From Microcebus murinus (Eukaryota > Chordata > Mammalia > Primates > Cheirogaleidae), in contig NC_134120.1 in the NCBI RefSeq assembly GCF_040939455.1, positions 57,861,001 to 57,925,000 on the forward strand: a DNA stretch of 64,000 nt, read 5' to 3'. Of the stretch, positions 51,849 through 64,000 are shown one piece after another (the stretch's first letter is position 1; every line of letters starts with the position of its first letter). The notes under the pieces are model-generated. The model did not search any database. It saw only the letters and a program-made list of their open reading frames with translations, and had not been told where the DNA came from. Both the position numbers and the translations under genes were made by a program.

Positions 51849-52845
51849 ATTCTAAAGCTCTACTTATCTCACACATGGTAGGAAGCTGGTATCTGGTATA
51901 AGTCACTTAGCAAAGTGAATAAGCTCATTTTATTTCTCTTGAATTGCCAAGTGACTTTTTTTTTCTTTTTGTCAAATATACTTTTTATTGTAGGGAATTT
52001 TATGTTGTCATATTTGTTAGGGTCTTAGCGTATACCCTGGAAAAAAGTCAAGGTCTGCCATATAGCTTCATTTCTGTATTTTCCTGATATAAAGATCACA
52101 TATTTGAAATGTTGTAAAAGCCTATATAATATATAGTACACATGTTGTTATATATTATATTAGAAGAATTTATTATGATTTAGCAATGTTATTCCTAATT
52201 TATGGCGTCAGTAATGTTTTAGACTACAAATGAAAGCATAAAGTTGTTTATTTGTTCGTTTTTCCTCCTTAAATATAATACTTTTAAATAAGGAAATAAT
52301 ATTATTTTAAATTACCTTATCTTTTTTAGTCATGGGATTTTCAGATTTCTAGTATTGGGGTTTTTTTTCCTTTTGACTAGTACTGTCTGTGAAATTAAAT
52401 TAACAATAGGTTTAATGACTGAATTGATCTTCTTAATATTTCAAAAATATTGAGTTTTAATCTTTAAAGACACAGACCAACAATATTAACAGTTCCAATG
52501 AGTTAAATTACTCATTGTCCAAGTTTGGCAATATAGATGCTATTAACAAAACCACTCAGGAGTTAGAGAGTGATTGCAAAAGATTGTTTTATAAGTTGTG
52601 TGTAAGTATACACATACCTGTACATATGTTCACATATGTCGTTTTCTTCTTTCTTTTTTTTAATTTCCGTGCAAAATAGATGAGACTGTTTGAAAACAGA
52701 AGGAGGGTCTCAACAGAAAAGTCAGGATGCTAAGCACAGAACCCATGACTAGGCGAGGAAGATGATAGAGATGGAAAAGCAGGTGGAGGTTGGGGGGGGG
52801 GTTAGGGTAAGGAACATGGCTGAAAGTTGCCTTTAACAGTCGTAT

Positions 52846-53184
52846 GCGCGGTGGCTCACGCCTATAATCCTAGCACTCTGGAAGGCTGAGGCAGGTGGAT
52901 TGCTCAAGGTCAGGGGTTCGAAACCAGCCTGAGCGAGAGCGAGACCCCCATCTCTACTATAAATAGAAAGAAATTAATTGGCCAACTAATATATATAGAA
53001 AAAATTAGCAGGACCACAGGCATGCCTGTAGTGGTGCATGCCTGTAGTCCCAGCTACTCGGGAGGCTGAGGCAGCAGGATTGCTTGAGCCCCGGAGTTTG
53101 AGGTTGCTGTGAGCTAGGCTGACGCCACGGCACTCACTCTAGCCTGGACAACAAAGTGTCTCAAAAAAATAAATAAATAAATAA
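52846..53184 (+). mobile_element. Alu with truncated head and internal duplication
   Basis: Starts at gcgcggtggc, missing the first bases; 'gcatgcctgtag' occurs twice in the right arm (about 53020-53047). Tail is (AAAT)n. Confidence 0.92.
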
Positions 53185-53926
53185 CAATTGTATTACTCAG
53201 TTCCAGTAAATTTGAATACTGATAGATAAGTTCGCATTAGAGATCCTAATAAAATAATCTTATCAAAATAATTTCAGCTGTCAAAAGAATAAAATACAAT
53301 ACCTTCTTTTTCTTCATTTTCATTATTGAATATCCTCCAAAGCAGTGGTCTTCATATTGGAGGTCAAATCCCATAGTCATGAAATCAGTTGATTGTGTTG
53401 TAAACATTTTTAAGTGTCATAAATAGTAACCATGAATATTTTAATCTTTTCTGGATATGTACATGTCATCTATAAATTCTATATTTTACATATACATGTA
53501 TATTATATACATATGTAAATATGTGTGTATATGGTTACTCTGTTGAGGCAGTAAGATATTTCTTACTGTAGGTTGCAGTCTGTTTGAAAGTGGTATTCTT
53601 AATTATAGTGTACCCCAGAAACCCAGATCACTGAGAGTGGAGAACAGTTTGGACATATGAAGGGTGTGATTATTCAGACCCTTCTTCTGTATATTTATGT
53701 AGTATAAAGTAAGCCTGCCACAGCATGTATTGGCAGTAGTCTGCTATGTGTGCTACCATGAGTAATTCCACATGCTCTTCCATGGGCAGCCATCACTGGA
53801 GATATTCCTTCTTGCTTAATGACCTAAATTGTACAAATATAGGAGAAAACTTGGCCAGGTCCCACTCGCCGGGTTATTACATGGAAATAATTCCTTAGGT
53901 CCAGCACAGTAAAAAAAAAAAAAGTT

Positions 53927-54258
<332 letters not shown>

Positions 54259-55269
54259 AAAAGTTGTATTATATCACAAATTGAGAGTAGTCCATCCTTC
54301 TCTGGAATTGTGGTTCTTGAACTAAAATGAAGGCATGTCTTGGTATTTGTATCTAGTCCATTCCTGAATTATATAGTACATTTATGGAAAGCAAGAACCT
54401 GTATTCTGTCATTTTAAATGAGAAAAACTGCGTGTCCCCAGCCCAACCAAAAGATATAACCAATTTATTCCCAAATACAATAAAAACCCTTTTAAACTCG
54501 TAGCATTTAAAGTACTAATTATATAATCATATAATACTTAATGAACTCATTATTGGGCTTATATGATAAATCACAGTAGTGTAAAATACGACATAGAGAT
54601 TACAATTTCCTTCTGCACTGCAGTGAAAATAAAAAATGAATTAATATGTTAAAGCTTTTATCTGAATTGGAGCCTTGTTGCTGATGTCCCCAGGCTCCTG
54701 TCCAAAGCATATTCAGGGACCCATTGAAGGCTAACCCCCTCTGTACTTTTATGTATTTTACATATGCTTTTTCTGTACTTGAACACACTTGAATATCTTC
54801 GCTAGCAGGTATGTGCATGTTTGTCATAGTGAATTTTCAGCTCAAGAGAGTAATACTTTTTGTAGGTCATTATAGCAAATATTTAGAGTTCAGACAGCCA
54901 GGGATATGTGTATATATGTTAAGTAAAAGTGAAAAAGACGTAAGAAAGCACATAGGACTCACAAAGATAAGCAAAACATAGTCCTCCAGTTGGTAATGTA
55001 TTATGAGGATAAAACAAGTAACCAAATTAACAAATTATTAGTAAATTATAAGTTACTTACTACAAATTAAATGCTGTAAGATAAAAATGGAAGGAAGGGC
55101 TATTGGGGATGGAATGAGGGAGAATTGAAGAGTAGAATTGAAATGAGACACCAGAGAGAAGAGAAGGTTCCTGTTTTAGTGGGGAACAAATTTGGAGAAC
55201 AGCAAAAAAGCGTTTGGACAACAACAAAGTTATTCATAGCAGGAGAATATTGGCAAGAGTTTGCGTGAA

Positions 55270-55640
55270 CATATGTTTTCAGTTCTCTTGGGTACTAGTT
55301 TAGCAGTGGAATTACTGGGTAATGTGGTAACTCTGTGATTAACATTTTGAGGAGCTGTCAAGCAGTTTTCTACAGCAGCTGCACCATTTTACATTTCCAC
55401 CAGCAATCTCTGAAGGTTCCATTATACCAACAAAATGTAACATTGATAAAATAAAATATTCTGATATGGTCCATATTCACATTTCTCTAGTTGTCTAAAA
55501 AGTCCACCTTATAGCTTTTTTAATAAACAGCTTTTGGGGAATATAATTTACATACCATGAAGTTCACTCATCAAAAGCATACAATTCAATAAACTTTAAT
55601 ATATTTACAGAGTTGTCTTGCCAACACCACAGTCTTAATT
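55270..55640 (-). mobile_element. old LINE-1 3' fragment(s), antisense
   Basis: Two pieces: 'tagcagtggaattactgggt...ctgcaccattttacatttcc' and 'atttacataccatgaagttc...cagagttgtcttgccaacac'. Both are common in old antisense LINE-1. Boundaries and family uncertain. Confidence 0.5.
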
Positions 55641-56117
55641 TTCATGATCCTAGCTCTGTTTAAAAGAAATACTTCAGGATCTAATCAAAGACCATACATT
55701 ATGTTAGGTTGATTTGAGTCTTTGGTCTCCTTTAATCTGGAACCATCTCCCCCCTTTTTCCCTCCATGCTTGACATTTGTATTTTTGAAGCTTCTAGACC
55801 AGTTGTCTTTTGGAATACGCCACCATCTGGATTTAATCATTGTTTCTCATAGTTAGATTCAGGTTAAACATTTCAGCCAGGAAAAAAGTTCTCTTTTTTT
55901 CTCTTCATGTAGGATAGGCATTGAAGAAGCATTCAAGATTTTTAATCAAGCTACAAGTTCAGAGCTACACTTCAGAAAATTTACCATGGCAATAATGTTT
56001 AATCTGAGGGCAGATAAGCTGGTTAGGGTGTAATACAGATTATAAATGAAAAGAGGAGATGAATTTTGTGAATTTTTTTTAAATAGTAACTTATATATTG
56101 CCATTGACCATTATCTT

Positions 56118-56222
56118 TTGTTTTAAGAGATGGGTTCTTACTATATTGCCCAAGCTGGACTTGAGTTCCTGGGCTCAAGTGATCCTCCTACCTAAGGCTC
56201 CTGCCATCCTCCTGGGTGGCAA
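56118..56222 (-). mobile_element. half-Alu fragment
   Basis: Single arm 'gagatgggttcttactatat' through 'aagtgatcctcctacc'; diverged. Confidence 0.7.
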
Positions 56223-56789
56223 TTATTCTTTATGTAGTACTAGGACCAGGTATCTTAGGAGTCATAGAACTGCCATTGACATTAAAATCCTGTACCAAAG
56301 AGGACATAGAAATATGTGTGGGCAAACAGGAGAATAGGCACTCCCACAGCAGAATATTCATGGAAATATTAAATAGATAGCTCTATCAGGGGCCTTTGTG
56401 AAACATCAAATGTGAGCTTGAAAGGAGATCACATGGCAAGGGGACCCCTTTGTCCTCCCACCCCTGCTTCTGCTCGCTCGTTAGCACAGAAGGACAGAAA
56501 ACTAAGTCATCAGTTCACGTTTTAAGAAAGAAGGTACCTTATTTTCAAATTATTATTTTCAGGTCCTACTACAAGTGTTTATTAACATAAAACTACCAGA
56601 AATGATTGCCAGAGTACATCTATGAACCATTTAGAATATTGAGGCCTTTCTCCTTTTTTATTCCAGTTTTTGAGATTAAAAAAAGTATGTAGATATGTGT
56701 GGTTTTATTTGCATTTTGGTCCTCTGTACTAGAGTAATTAAATCATTTTGGATGTGCATTTCCTTTTATTTGTCTTTATTTATTCATAG

Positions 56790-56997
56790 TGTTCTACGGA
56801 AACGTATTCGAGAGGACAGAAAAGCTACCACAGCTCAGAAGGTGCAGCAGATGAAACAGAGGCTAAATGAGACTGAACGAAAAAGAAAAAGGTGGTTATA
56901 TTGGCAACCTATTCTCACTAAGATGGGGTTTGTGTCAGTCATTTTGGTTGGCGCTTTTGTTGGCTGGACACTATTTTTTCAGCAAAATGTCCTATAA
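56790..56997 (+). CDS. PTPN2: PTPN2 exon 9, terminal exon of the 48-kDa form (residues 347-415, stop)
   Basis: A last coding exon of 208 nt: one base completing Ser347, 68 codons and TAA at 56995-56997. It first encodes a bipartite nuclear localisation signal, RKRIREDRK (350-358) and RKRKR (377-381). Then come WLYWQPILTK and a hydrophobic segment (about residues 393-411, GFVSVILVGAFVGWTLFF) that anchors the 48-kDa form in the ER membrane. The 45-kDa nuclear form is known to diverge after Arg381. The sequence has a GT exactly there (AAAAAG|GTGGTT at 56891/56892), so the same exon offers an internal donor. Differences from human as recalled are Ala348Val, Asn375Thr, Met395Val and Ala414Val. The acceptor is 'tttatttattcatag'. 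The 415-residue total equals the human length. Confidence 0.97.
56892..56897 (+). promoter_or_regulatory. PTPN2: internal 5' splice site for the 45-kDa PTPN2 form
   Basis: GTGGTT directly follows the codon fragment AG of Arg381. In humans the 45-kDa nuclear isoform is made by splicing at this codon to a far 3' exon that replaces the hydrophobic tail with six residues. The site is weak: AAG precedes it, but the intron side lacks the +3 to +6 consensus. That fits a regulated choice between splicing and read-through. The call rests on the exact position match with the known isoform boundary. The matching acceptor exon was not found before 64000. Confidence 0.8.
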
Positions 56998-57600
56998 ATA
57001 AACAATTAATTTTGCTCAGCAAGCTTCTGCACTAGTAGCTAACAGTGCTACATTAATCATAAGGGTTTGTCTGTTCGCAGCAAATGCCTCATATCCCATA
57101 AATGGTGCAGTAGAATAGACATCAGCCAGATCAGTGGTATTCACAGTCAGAAGCCCAGCATCTCAGGACTCTCTTACTGCAGGTTCCTCTGAAACCCAAA
57201 GTGTAAACAGCGTCTAAAATAAAGGCATTCATGTTTGTAAAAACTGGTACATTTTGCAACTGTATTCATACATGTCAAAAGTAGTATTTCGCCTGACCAA
57301 TGTTGAGAAATCCTTTATCCTAGGATTTATTTTGGGAGGCTATCTGGATTTTAACCTGCAGTTGATATAAGCAATAAATATTGTGGTTTTATCTACATTA
57401 ATAATGGAAAGAAAATGACAAATGTGTGTAATGTATAATGTTCTGTTGACATGGGCAGCAACACTTTATATTCTTAACCATTTCAGGGTAGATATATTTT
57501 ACAAGTATTTAATCTTAATTTTGTAGTTAACTGTACTTTTTGAAAGCTCAATTTGAAAAATCTGTTACCATAAAAAAATAAATTGTATGTTGATTCAATT
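56998..57600 (+). other. PTPN2: 3' UTR of the 48-kDa PTPN2 transcript (end inferred)
   Basis: This AT-rich non-coding sequence after the TAA stop has no recognisable repeat. Canonical AATAAA hexamers occur at 57218-57223, 57373-57378 and 57577-57582, with another at 57728-57733. The third is followed by T-rich sequence and would give a UTR of about 600 nt, which I think is close to the known length in human. The exact cleavage site cannot be read from sequence alone. Confidence 0.6.
57577..57582 (+). other. PTPN2: candidate polyadenylation signal AATAAA (PTPN2 48-kDa form)
   Basis: This AATAAA in an A-rich run is followed by GT/T-rich sequence (tgtatgttgattc...tgta), as expected upstream and downstream of a cleavage site. 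Alternatives are at 57218, 57373 and 57728. Confidence 0.5.
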
Positions 57601-59914
57601 GTACTGGATACATTTTCCATTTTTCTGAAGAGAAGTTTGATATGAGCAGTTAAAACTATGAATAAGCAATTTCTACTATATATTTACGTTTCTTTTGTTT
57701 TGCAGTTTTTCCCATTTTAAAAAGAAAAATAAAAAAAATTTTTTCCTAAAAATATCTTTGAAGGAAAGCTCTCCTTACTGGGATAGTCAGGTAACAGTTG
57801 GTCAAGGCTTTGTAAAGAAATTGGTTTTTGTAAAGCCCATTACTAATAATGTTTACTTTTCATGAAAATTTCAATGTAATTACCCTAATTTATAATTGGG
57901 ATAAGTCATGATTTAGGAAGTAAAAGAAATAGCATTTTATGATCCACAGTTTCAGTTTACTAGACTGAAGCTTTGAAGTAAAATTTTTTTTAAAGTTCTT
58001 TCTACTTCAATAAATAGTATGATGATGTGCAAACCTTACATTGTCATTTTAACTTTTTAATGAGTATTTTCAAAGCATAATGTTTAATGAATTTAACTGC
58101 TCATTTGAGTACTTTCTCCAGATCCCAACATTGCATTCAATGTTTAGCTTGTTTTATTTGAAATAGTTGTTATAAATTTAATTGCTAGGAGGCATAGATA
58201 GTAAACATTATTTCAGTGGTTTTCAAACTATGCTCATTGGATTTCCAGGGGAGTCACCAAGAGGTTACTTCCAACCACAGCATCTCATCTCTTTTTATAT
58301 GCCACATAAGATTTCTGCATAGACTTAATTATTTTAAAGGGGGCAATTATAATTTAAAAACAGTTTGAAAACCATTGGTATAGATATATACTTCTAATTG
58401 ATTTGAGTAGCCTTCTTGAACTTGTTAAATTATACTGCAAGTATGAAAGCAGGATGTAGGTGGTACAACATATTAAATAAGATTTATATAACATGTGCCT
58501 GTGTCCTAGTTCAGTATTACTGTGTCCTGTAGCCTTGAAATGGAGAGAAGGTAAGAGGGGCATTTCATATATCTGTCTGCATTAAACCTGTGTGGAGGCA
58601 TCAAGACCCTAACATTGTAGGCTATTATTGGCTTAAAGTCTTTCTTCCCAGTTTGCATTGGTTTATCTTTGCTGAAAGACAACATGTTCCTCTGCAAGTC
58701 AGATATGGGTAGGACTTATTAAACTTCCAGTTGAAGATAGCCTTGCTTTAAACTTAAGGAAACATGCTAATAAGAATGCACCCTCACCCCTTTGCTAAGT
58801 GAACGTGCTTCATTGGATTTGACATTTCAGCTTTGCTTTTTGTCTGTTTTTTTGTGCTTCTGGGTGGTGTTTGGTGTGATACATTTTTAAAATCACATTC
58901 AGTATAGTGAACATGTTGGCCTACTTCTTCCAAGGTTAGTCATCTTTCCTTCTCCAAGCAGATCCTTGAGAATGGTGTTGACAGTGGAAACTATAAATGG
59001 TATTCGGTTTTTACCAGCAGTAATAATTTTGGTGGGTGCCATGTACTAATTATTGAAAAGACATGGCAGCATGTTATACATAATATTTTCTGATTTTAAC
59101 ACATTTTAGAAGTCAGATGTGTAGTTTGACTTCAATGAGGGAGTGTTACTTTTTGAATAGCTTAAGGAACATCAAAGATTTTTTTTAAAACTGGCTTTAT
59201 TATTTTCAGGAAAGAATCTTTAGTTCATTTCCATTCATGTCTGTGCCTGCTAATAAATTGACAATAACCTTCAGTTTAATGCATGTTTTCTCACTCCACC
59301 AACTGGTTATGTGCCCCTTTCCAAGTTCAGCCAAGTATTTTATGTTACCCTACTAGTGATTTTTATCTATACTTGTACATATATAAAATGTAAAAATATA
59401 ATTCTCCATGTTTAATTTCTCCATATAAAAAATGAAAATCAGACCCATTTTCTGCATTGTTAATGGTTTTAAAGTAATATCTAATAAGTATAAAGAGGAC
59501 TTTAGAACACTTTATAGAGGACTTTATAAAGACCATTTCTCATGTTCAGAGGAAATTTTATATATTTGACAAGTTTTCTACCTCTCGGTCCCTTTTCTCT
59601 TCTAGCTTTTTGGTCGATTTCACTGTTTTAATATTTCTACCTAGGAATGAACAAGAAAAGAGAAAGGAAGTTTTTAAAAGGTTGTTAATCATTTTCTTTT
59701 AAAATAGCTCTGCTCAACAGGTATGTCAGAGATTATAACTCTAATTTTATGTGCACTTGTGCTTGTCCCCTTTGTCTTAAACTAGAATTAATGATATGAA
59801 TCAAACACTATGTATTGGTTTAAAAAGTAGTTTTTGACAGTCTTCCAGTTTTTATATCAGTTCCTTCTTTGCTTTCAGCATCAATTCAAAGTGATGATGG
59901 CTACCAATTATTGA

Positions 59915-60015
59915 TCGTTTAATATATGCCAGGCACTGTGCCAAGCACGTTTTACATACTATCTATTTAATCCTCACCACAAGCGTATGAGGTAGGTGGT
60001 GTTACTATTCAGCCA
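59915..60015. repeat. MIR/L2-like fragment
   Basis: 'gccaggcactgtgccaagca', 'ttaatcctcaccacaagcgt' pattern. Confidence 0.45.
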
Positions 60016-62308
60016 TAATCAGCCTGAGACATGGCATTTCTACATCCTTTTATGGTGCTATCATTGAAGGGTCTCAGATGAACAGCATATTTTAGAATTA
60101 GATAATTCTCAAAGAAAGACTGCAATTCATTTCCTACTTAGAAAAATATCACTGACCAGATTCTATATCTAGTCACAGCCCAGAACCTGATGGTATTAAA
60201 CGTGTTTTTATTAACCACTGTATTTCATAGTGAGTACCTACATTTCCTGCCTGCCTGGTGGTTGTACAGATTTAAAAATCTCGTCTGCCTTCATCTTTAC
60301 TTTTCAAATCTTTTAAGAGATTTTTAAAAAATGTAGTCTATTATAAGCCAAGTGTCATTAGGTATGTAGTCCATTTATTTCCATGTTCAGGCAGGAGTTC
60401 AAGTCTTCTATAAAATCGGTTTATTTTTTCTTCTAGTAGATCTGTACATGGGTTCTCAGTGAATATCGAGAATGTAGCCAGGGCACAGCTGTACACAGTC
60501 TGTTGTACACTTGGCGGCGGTGGGTGTTTCTGAAGTCATCCTTTGCTTGCTGTACTTGACTCAAATATCCACAGTTTGGAACTAAGTACGTAACAGAAAT
60601 GTCCGTCCTGCCTTCTCATTTATACATCAATAGCTAATAAAGTCTCTTTCTCTTAAGAAGCCCTTATGTGGCTTTGACTTATTAGGATGATAAGGGCATA
60701 GAATCTTATAAATAAGATTTTGAAAAATAAAAATGTAATATTTTTCCATGTAGTAAAATTGTCTTCTCATGACTTAAAATACAGGTCTTGAAAATACAGG
60801 TGTTGGTCTTGGTTATTACCTGGACGATTTACTCTGGAGTTGACCTATTTCATTCATCTTTTTTTCCAATTTGTTTGGATTTGATTCCATTTTTTCCTTC
60901 TACCTACTTTCAAAGCAATATTTATGGGGCAGCATCACCAAGAGCCCCTATAACAGTGTATATACTGGAAATTACAGCTATTTTTGTTCCATTGAATATA
61001 CGTATAAATGGTAACATGCCTTGCTAGAAAGAAACTCAGGTTGTGTAAACTCCTCAGTCCCTGCCCTACCAAGGAATCTCCAGTTTAAATACTATGCACT
61101 TATTGGCTGTATTCGGTGCCTGATTCTAACACACATTTTGCTTTTCATCCAGATTCAGGAATTTAAGTTTTTTCTCTCTTCTTTGGGTAGTGTTCTTAAA
61201 GTAAAAACTTCTAGGAAAATGGTATGAGTTTGGTTCTCTTATCTTTCCCTCAGCAGCAGGAATTTTCTGAATATTTGGGACATTCAGATTGCTCCGGTAA
61301 CAGCATTGAGCAGTTCTTCACAAGTGCTTCCTCTCAGCACTCTTCTGGGACACCGTTCTCTTCCCTGGCTGCTGTATTCTAGAAAGGCTCATTGTCCTGT
61401 GGGGAGTACTTTTCTTCACTGTCATTTGAACCTTATCTCCTCTTGTATGCTATTTACCTCAGCACAGAGCCATTACCAAGTGTAAGCAGTGACTGGTCTG
61501 AGAGGCTGACATTTTATGAGTAACATTCTAACAATGAAAACATTTGAAAGAGCCCTAACCATTTCTGAGCAATCTCTTGAGAGAAAGAAAAGTTAAACCT
61601 TTTGAACTGCTTACATTTTGTTTAATTTAGAGTAGAATATGGGGATTATACAATTTAATGAGGATATTACTTAGAGTCTGATACTGTCTGGTTTTACCTT
61701 ATATAGTATGTTTTGAGGAGCTACAAGGAGAATTGCATGGGAATTTTTTTTTTCTTTCTAGACACCATTTTTTAAGAAGCATCAAATTATTGTTGCTCTA
61801 ATTTGGCATATATTTTTCAGATACATGATGCTGTTGATATTTCAAATTACTACTATTTAAAAAACTCTACTTTGAGTTTAGTGAATTCAGGATGTGAAAT
61901 TTACCTAGGTGGTAAATCATCTTTAAGGCAGTGCTGTGCTTACCACGGAAAAGTCTGTGATGAACCTTGATTCATTTCAGTAGAATCATAGTGTGCATAC
62001 CTGGTGGCAAAAACTACTTTTGGTGCAGTTTGACTTTGTATCACCTCAGGCATGGGGCTAACTTGGGAAGAGCATGCCCTGTACTGTACCTAGCCTGTGC
62101 ACCACACCAGCATGGAGCAGTCTGCGAGGGCCACCTTCTGCAAAGGAAGTACCCAGTTACTGGGTTCAGCTCTTTACATTTGATTTGTTTGGACCCATTT
62201 TACTATTTTGCCTTATTAAATAAAAATAGCAAAAATTGATTCAAGTCAATATATTAGCATTTTCTAAAATGAAGCCCATTTGTCTTTTTAGTCTTGCAAA
62301 TAAAAGTC

Positions 62309-62448
62309 TTTTTTTTTTTTTTTTTTAAATAGAGACAAGATCTTGCTCTGTTGCCCAGCCTTGAGTACACAGTGATGTGATCATAGCTCCTGGCCGCTTT
62401 GAACTCCTCAGCTTAAGCTATTATAGGCATGAGCCCCTGCACCTGGCC
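62309..62448 (-). mobile_element. broken Alu
   Basis: About 140 bases: T-run, 'tagagacaagatcttgctct', then an early jump to 'ttataggcatgagcccctgc'. Flanks taaaagtc / taaaatagtc. Confidence 0.8.
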
Positions 62449-62649
62449 TAAAATAGTCTTTTAAAACAGCTAACCAATGATTTAATCTTATTCTCCTCCC
62501 CCCCCCCAGCCAAATTATATTTACATAAAGGAACAATGAGTGAATTTTTTAAAACACTGATTTTTAGTAGATATAAATGATAGTTCGTCCTTAGTAAATA
62601 GGTCTTTAACAGACTACAGGGGACAACAGTATGTTGAACAGCTACAATT

Positions 62650-62820
62650 CTGCCAACTGGTTTAACTACATAATCTAACCCGCATAACGCTTATTCTAGG
62701 TGTAGATAGCATTAGCCCTATTTTCACATAAGAAAATGGAGTCAAAGAATAACTTACCAGGATTGCACAGCTAGTTAGTACATGACAGAGCTGAGATTCA
62801 AACTCTAATCTGTAGAATTC
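62650..62820 (-). repeat. MIR-like fragment
   Basis: 'ccctattttcacataagaaa', 'ttgcacagctagttagtaca' and 'gctgagattcaaactctaat' fit an antisense MIR. Confidence 0.5.
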
Positions 62821-62938
62821 CGATAACTCATACTTTCTCCATTATGTCACACTAATTCTGTTTTTATGGAATATTTACACCAAACATGTAAGTGGGGAAA
62901 CAGACAACCAAGGTAAAAATAATAAATAAATCCAGAGT

Positions 62939-63201
62939 AGGCTGAGTATAGTGGCTCATGCTTACAATCCCAGCACCTCTGGAGGCCTAGGTGGGAGGAT
63001 CACTTGAGGCCAGGAGTTGGACACCAGCCAGGGCAACATAGACCCTGTCTCTACAAAAATGAAAAAATTGGATGAGCATGGTGGTGCCTGTAGTCCCAGC
63101 TATTCAGGAGGGTGGGGCTGAAGGATCACTTGAGCCCAGGAGTTGGAGGCTACAGTAGTCCTCTTTAGTTTTTTAAGTGGAGCAAAAAAAAAAAAAAAAA
63201 A
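62939..63201 (+). mobile_element. old Alu, shortened
   Basis: Starts aggctgagtatagtggc; the right arm ends early at 'ggaggctacagt' before unrelated bases and an A-run. Confidence 0.8.
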
Positions 63202-64000
63202 ACCAACGTTGTGCAACAGTTTGGAGTGGAACATGAGAATATTCTCTAAACCTAATCATTATTTCATTGGCTTTGATTGAATTGTTTCTTTGTTTTAAAG
63301 AACAGACCTCTGAATGCTTAGAAGATAAATATATATTTTGCAGCAGTCAGAATCGATAAAAAGTACTTTTCCTTATTTTTATCAACTTCAGTTCAGGGTT
63401 CTGAAGATCCCTGCAATAAGCTTCTATAGTCGTTTTCTGAGTCACAGACATCTGATGTGAATGTTTCTTGATGACTTGACATTTCTCCATAAGCATTGGA
63501 AAATCAGAGAAGAAAGGACTTCAGAACACCAAGGTGCTTGGTCCAAGGTGCCTGCCTTTAGAAGAGGGAGCCAGTGGGCAGGAAAAAGCCCAATTCTCAA
63601 TATTTTGGGGGTTTGGACTAAATGTGTGGATGTGGTTTATATTTCCTATTTTTATATGTGGAGATAAAATACTGACAAATATTTAGATTTGGGGTTTTCT
63701 TGTGGTAGTGACGAGAATTGGGGGAAGAATGGAAATACCATCAACCTCCCCAACGTTCAGTTATTTGCAAATATTGTGCAATAACATCAAAAACTCAACT
63801 GTCCTTACAGTAGTTATTCCATCTGTCTATTGCTTGTTTCATCTCTCATTTATTTTTACTTTTTGGCATTAAAACAATAAATCTGTCAATTATTTTATGT
63901 CTTTGTTTTCTTTTATATTGTTAGTAAGTAACTTAAGTATCATGCCATTTCAGTTCTGTAGCTATAATCATTCATGTTATCCTTCAAGACAAAAGCTGTC

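Larger units (their letters stand above)
57601..64000. other. sequence downstream of the 48-kDa form
   Basis: Probably the last intron for the 45-kDa transcript. Alu elements are absent from 56223 to 62308, after which a broken Alu (62309) and an old one (62939) occur. MIR-like pieces lie near 59920-60010 and 62640-62820. Further AATAAA hexamers are at 60636-60641 and 63876-63881. The expected six-codon terminal exon of the 45-kDa form was looked for and not found. Confidence 0.55.

Noticed and set aside
61967..62239. 90-codon plus-strand ORF near the right end
   Set aside because: It ends in AT-rich codons and has no domain, signal or homologue that I recognise.
57000..64000. Terminal exon of the 45-kDa PTPN2 form
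   Set aside because: No acceptor followed by the expected short PRLTDT-like frame was seen. I cannot rule out missing it by eye.

Overview
This is a window of primate nuclear DNA, and the repeats point to a lemur-like strepsirrhine. About forty Alu elements are present. Most carry the strepsirrhine-type arm (an AT-rich block reading TTAGTTGGCCAATTAATTTC on one strand, 'cctagcactctgg', and 'gctgtgagctaggctgacgcc'). There are also 3' ends of LINE-1 families that I associate with lemurs. No bacterial, viral or plasmid features are seen.

The only protein-coding gene I can support is PTPN2 (T-cell protein tyrosine phosphatase, TC-PTP), on the + strand. Seven coding exons, equivalent to human exons 3-9, lie at 19837-19937, 24212-24310, 29725-29859, 39249-39458, 41634-41786, 50809-50990 and 56790-56997. 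Joined, they are open from Tyr54 to the stop after residue 415 (human numbering). They include the WPD loop (Asp182), the P-loop (Cys216, Arg222), the Q-loop (Gln260), a bipartite nuclear localisation signal and the C-terminal hydrophobic anchor of the 48-kDa ER form. Exons 1-2 are not in the window and presumably lie to the left. The alternative last exon of the nuclear 45-kDa form was not found and may lie to the right.

Layout: 1-19836 is the end of intron 2, with an ITGB3BP (CENP-R) processed pseudogene at the far left on the minus strand, old LINE-1 pieces and many Alus. 19938-56789 is introns 3-8, again mostly Alu and LINE-1. 56998-64000 is the 3' UTR of the 48-kDa form followed by a stretch poor in recognisable repeats.

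The points most worth checking are: (1) Ser304, a mitotic CDK site in human TC-PTP, reads Leu; (2) intron 3 has a GC-AG boundary; (3) a ~128-bp near-identical direct repeat flanks in-frame exon 7; (4) the ITGB3BP retrocopy is full length and broken by a single stop; (5) an unidentified 121-codon ORF sits in intron 5; (6) several Alu pairs are arranged so that they could loop out or delete single in-frame exons. I found no convincing new biological system. The window is a normal, repeat-rich mammalian gene.

Comparisons with human proteins are from memory of the families, not from a database search.
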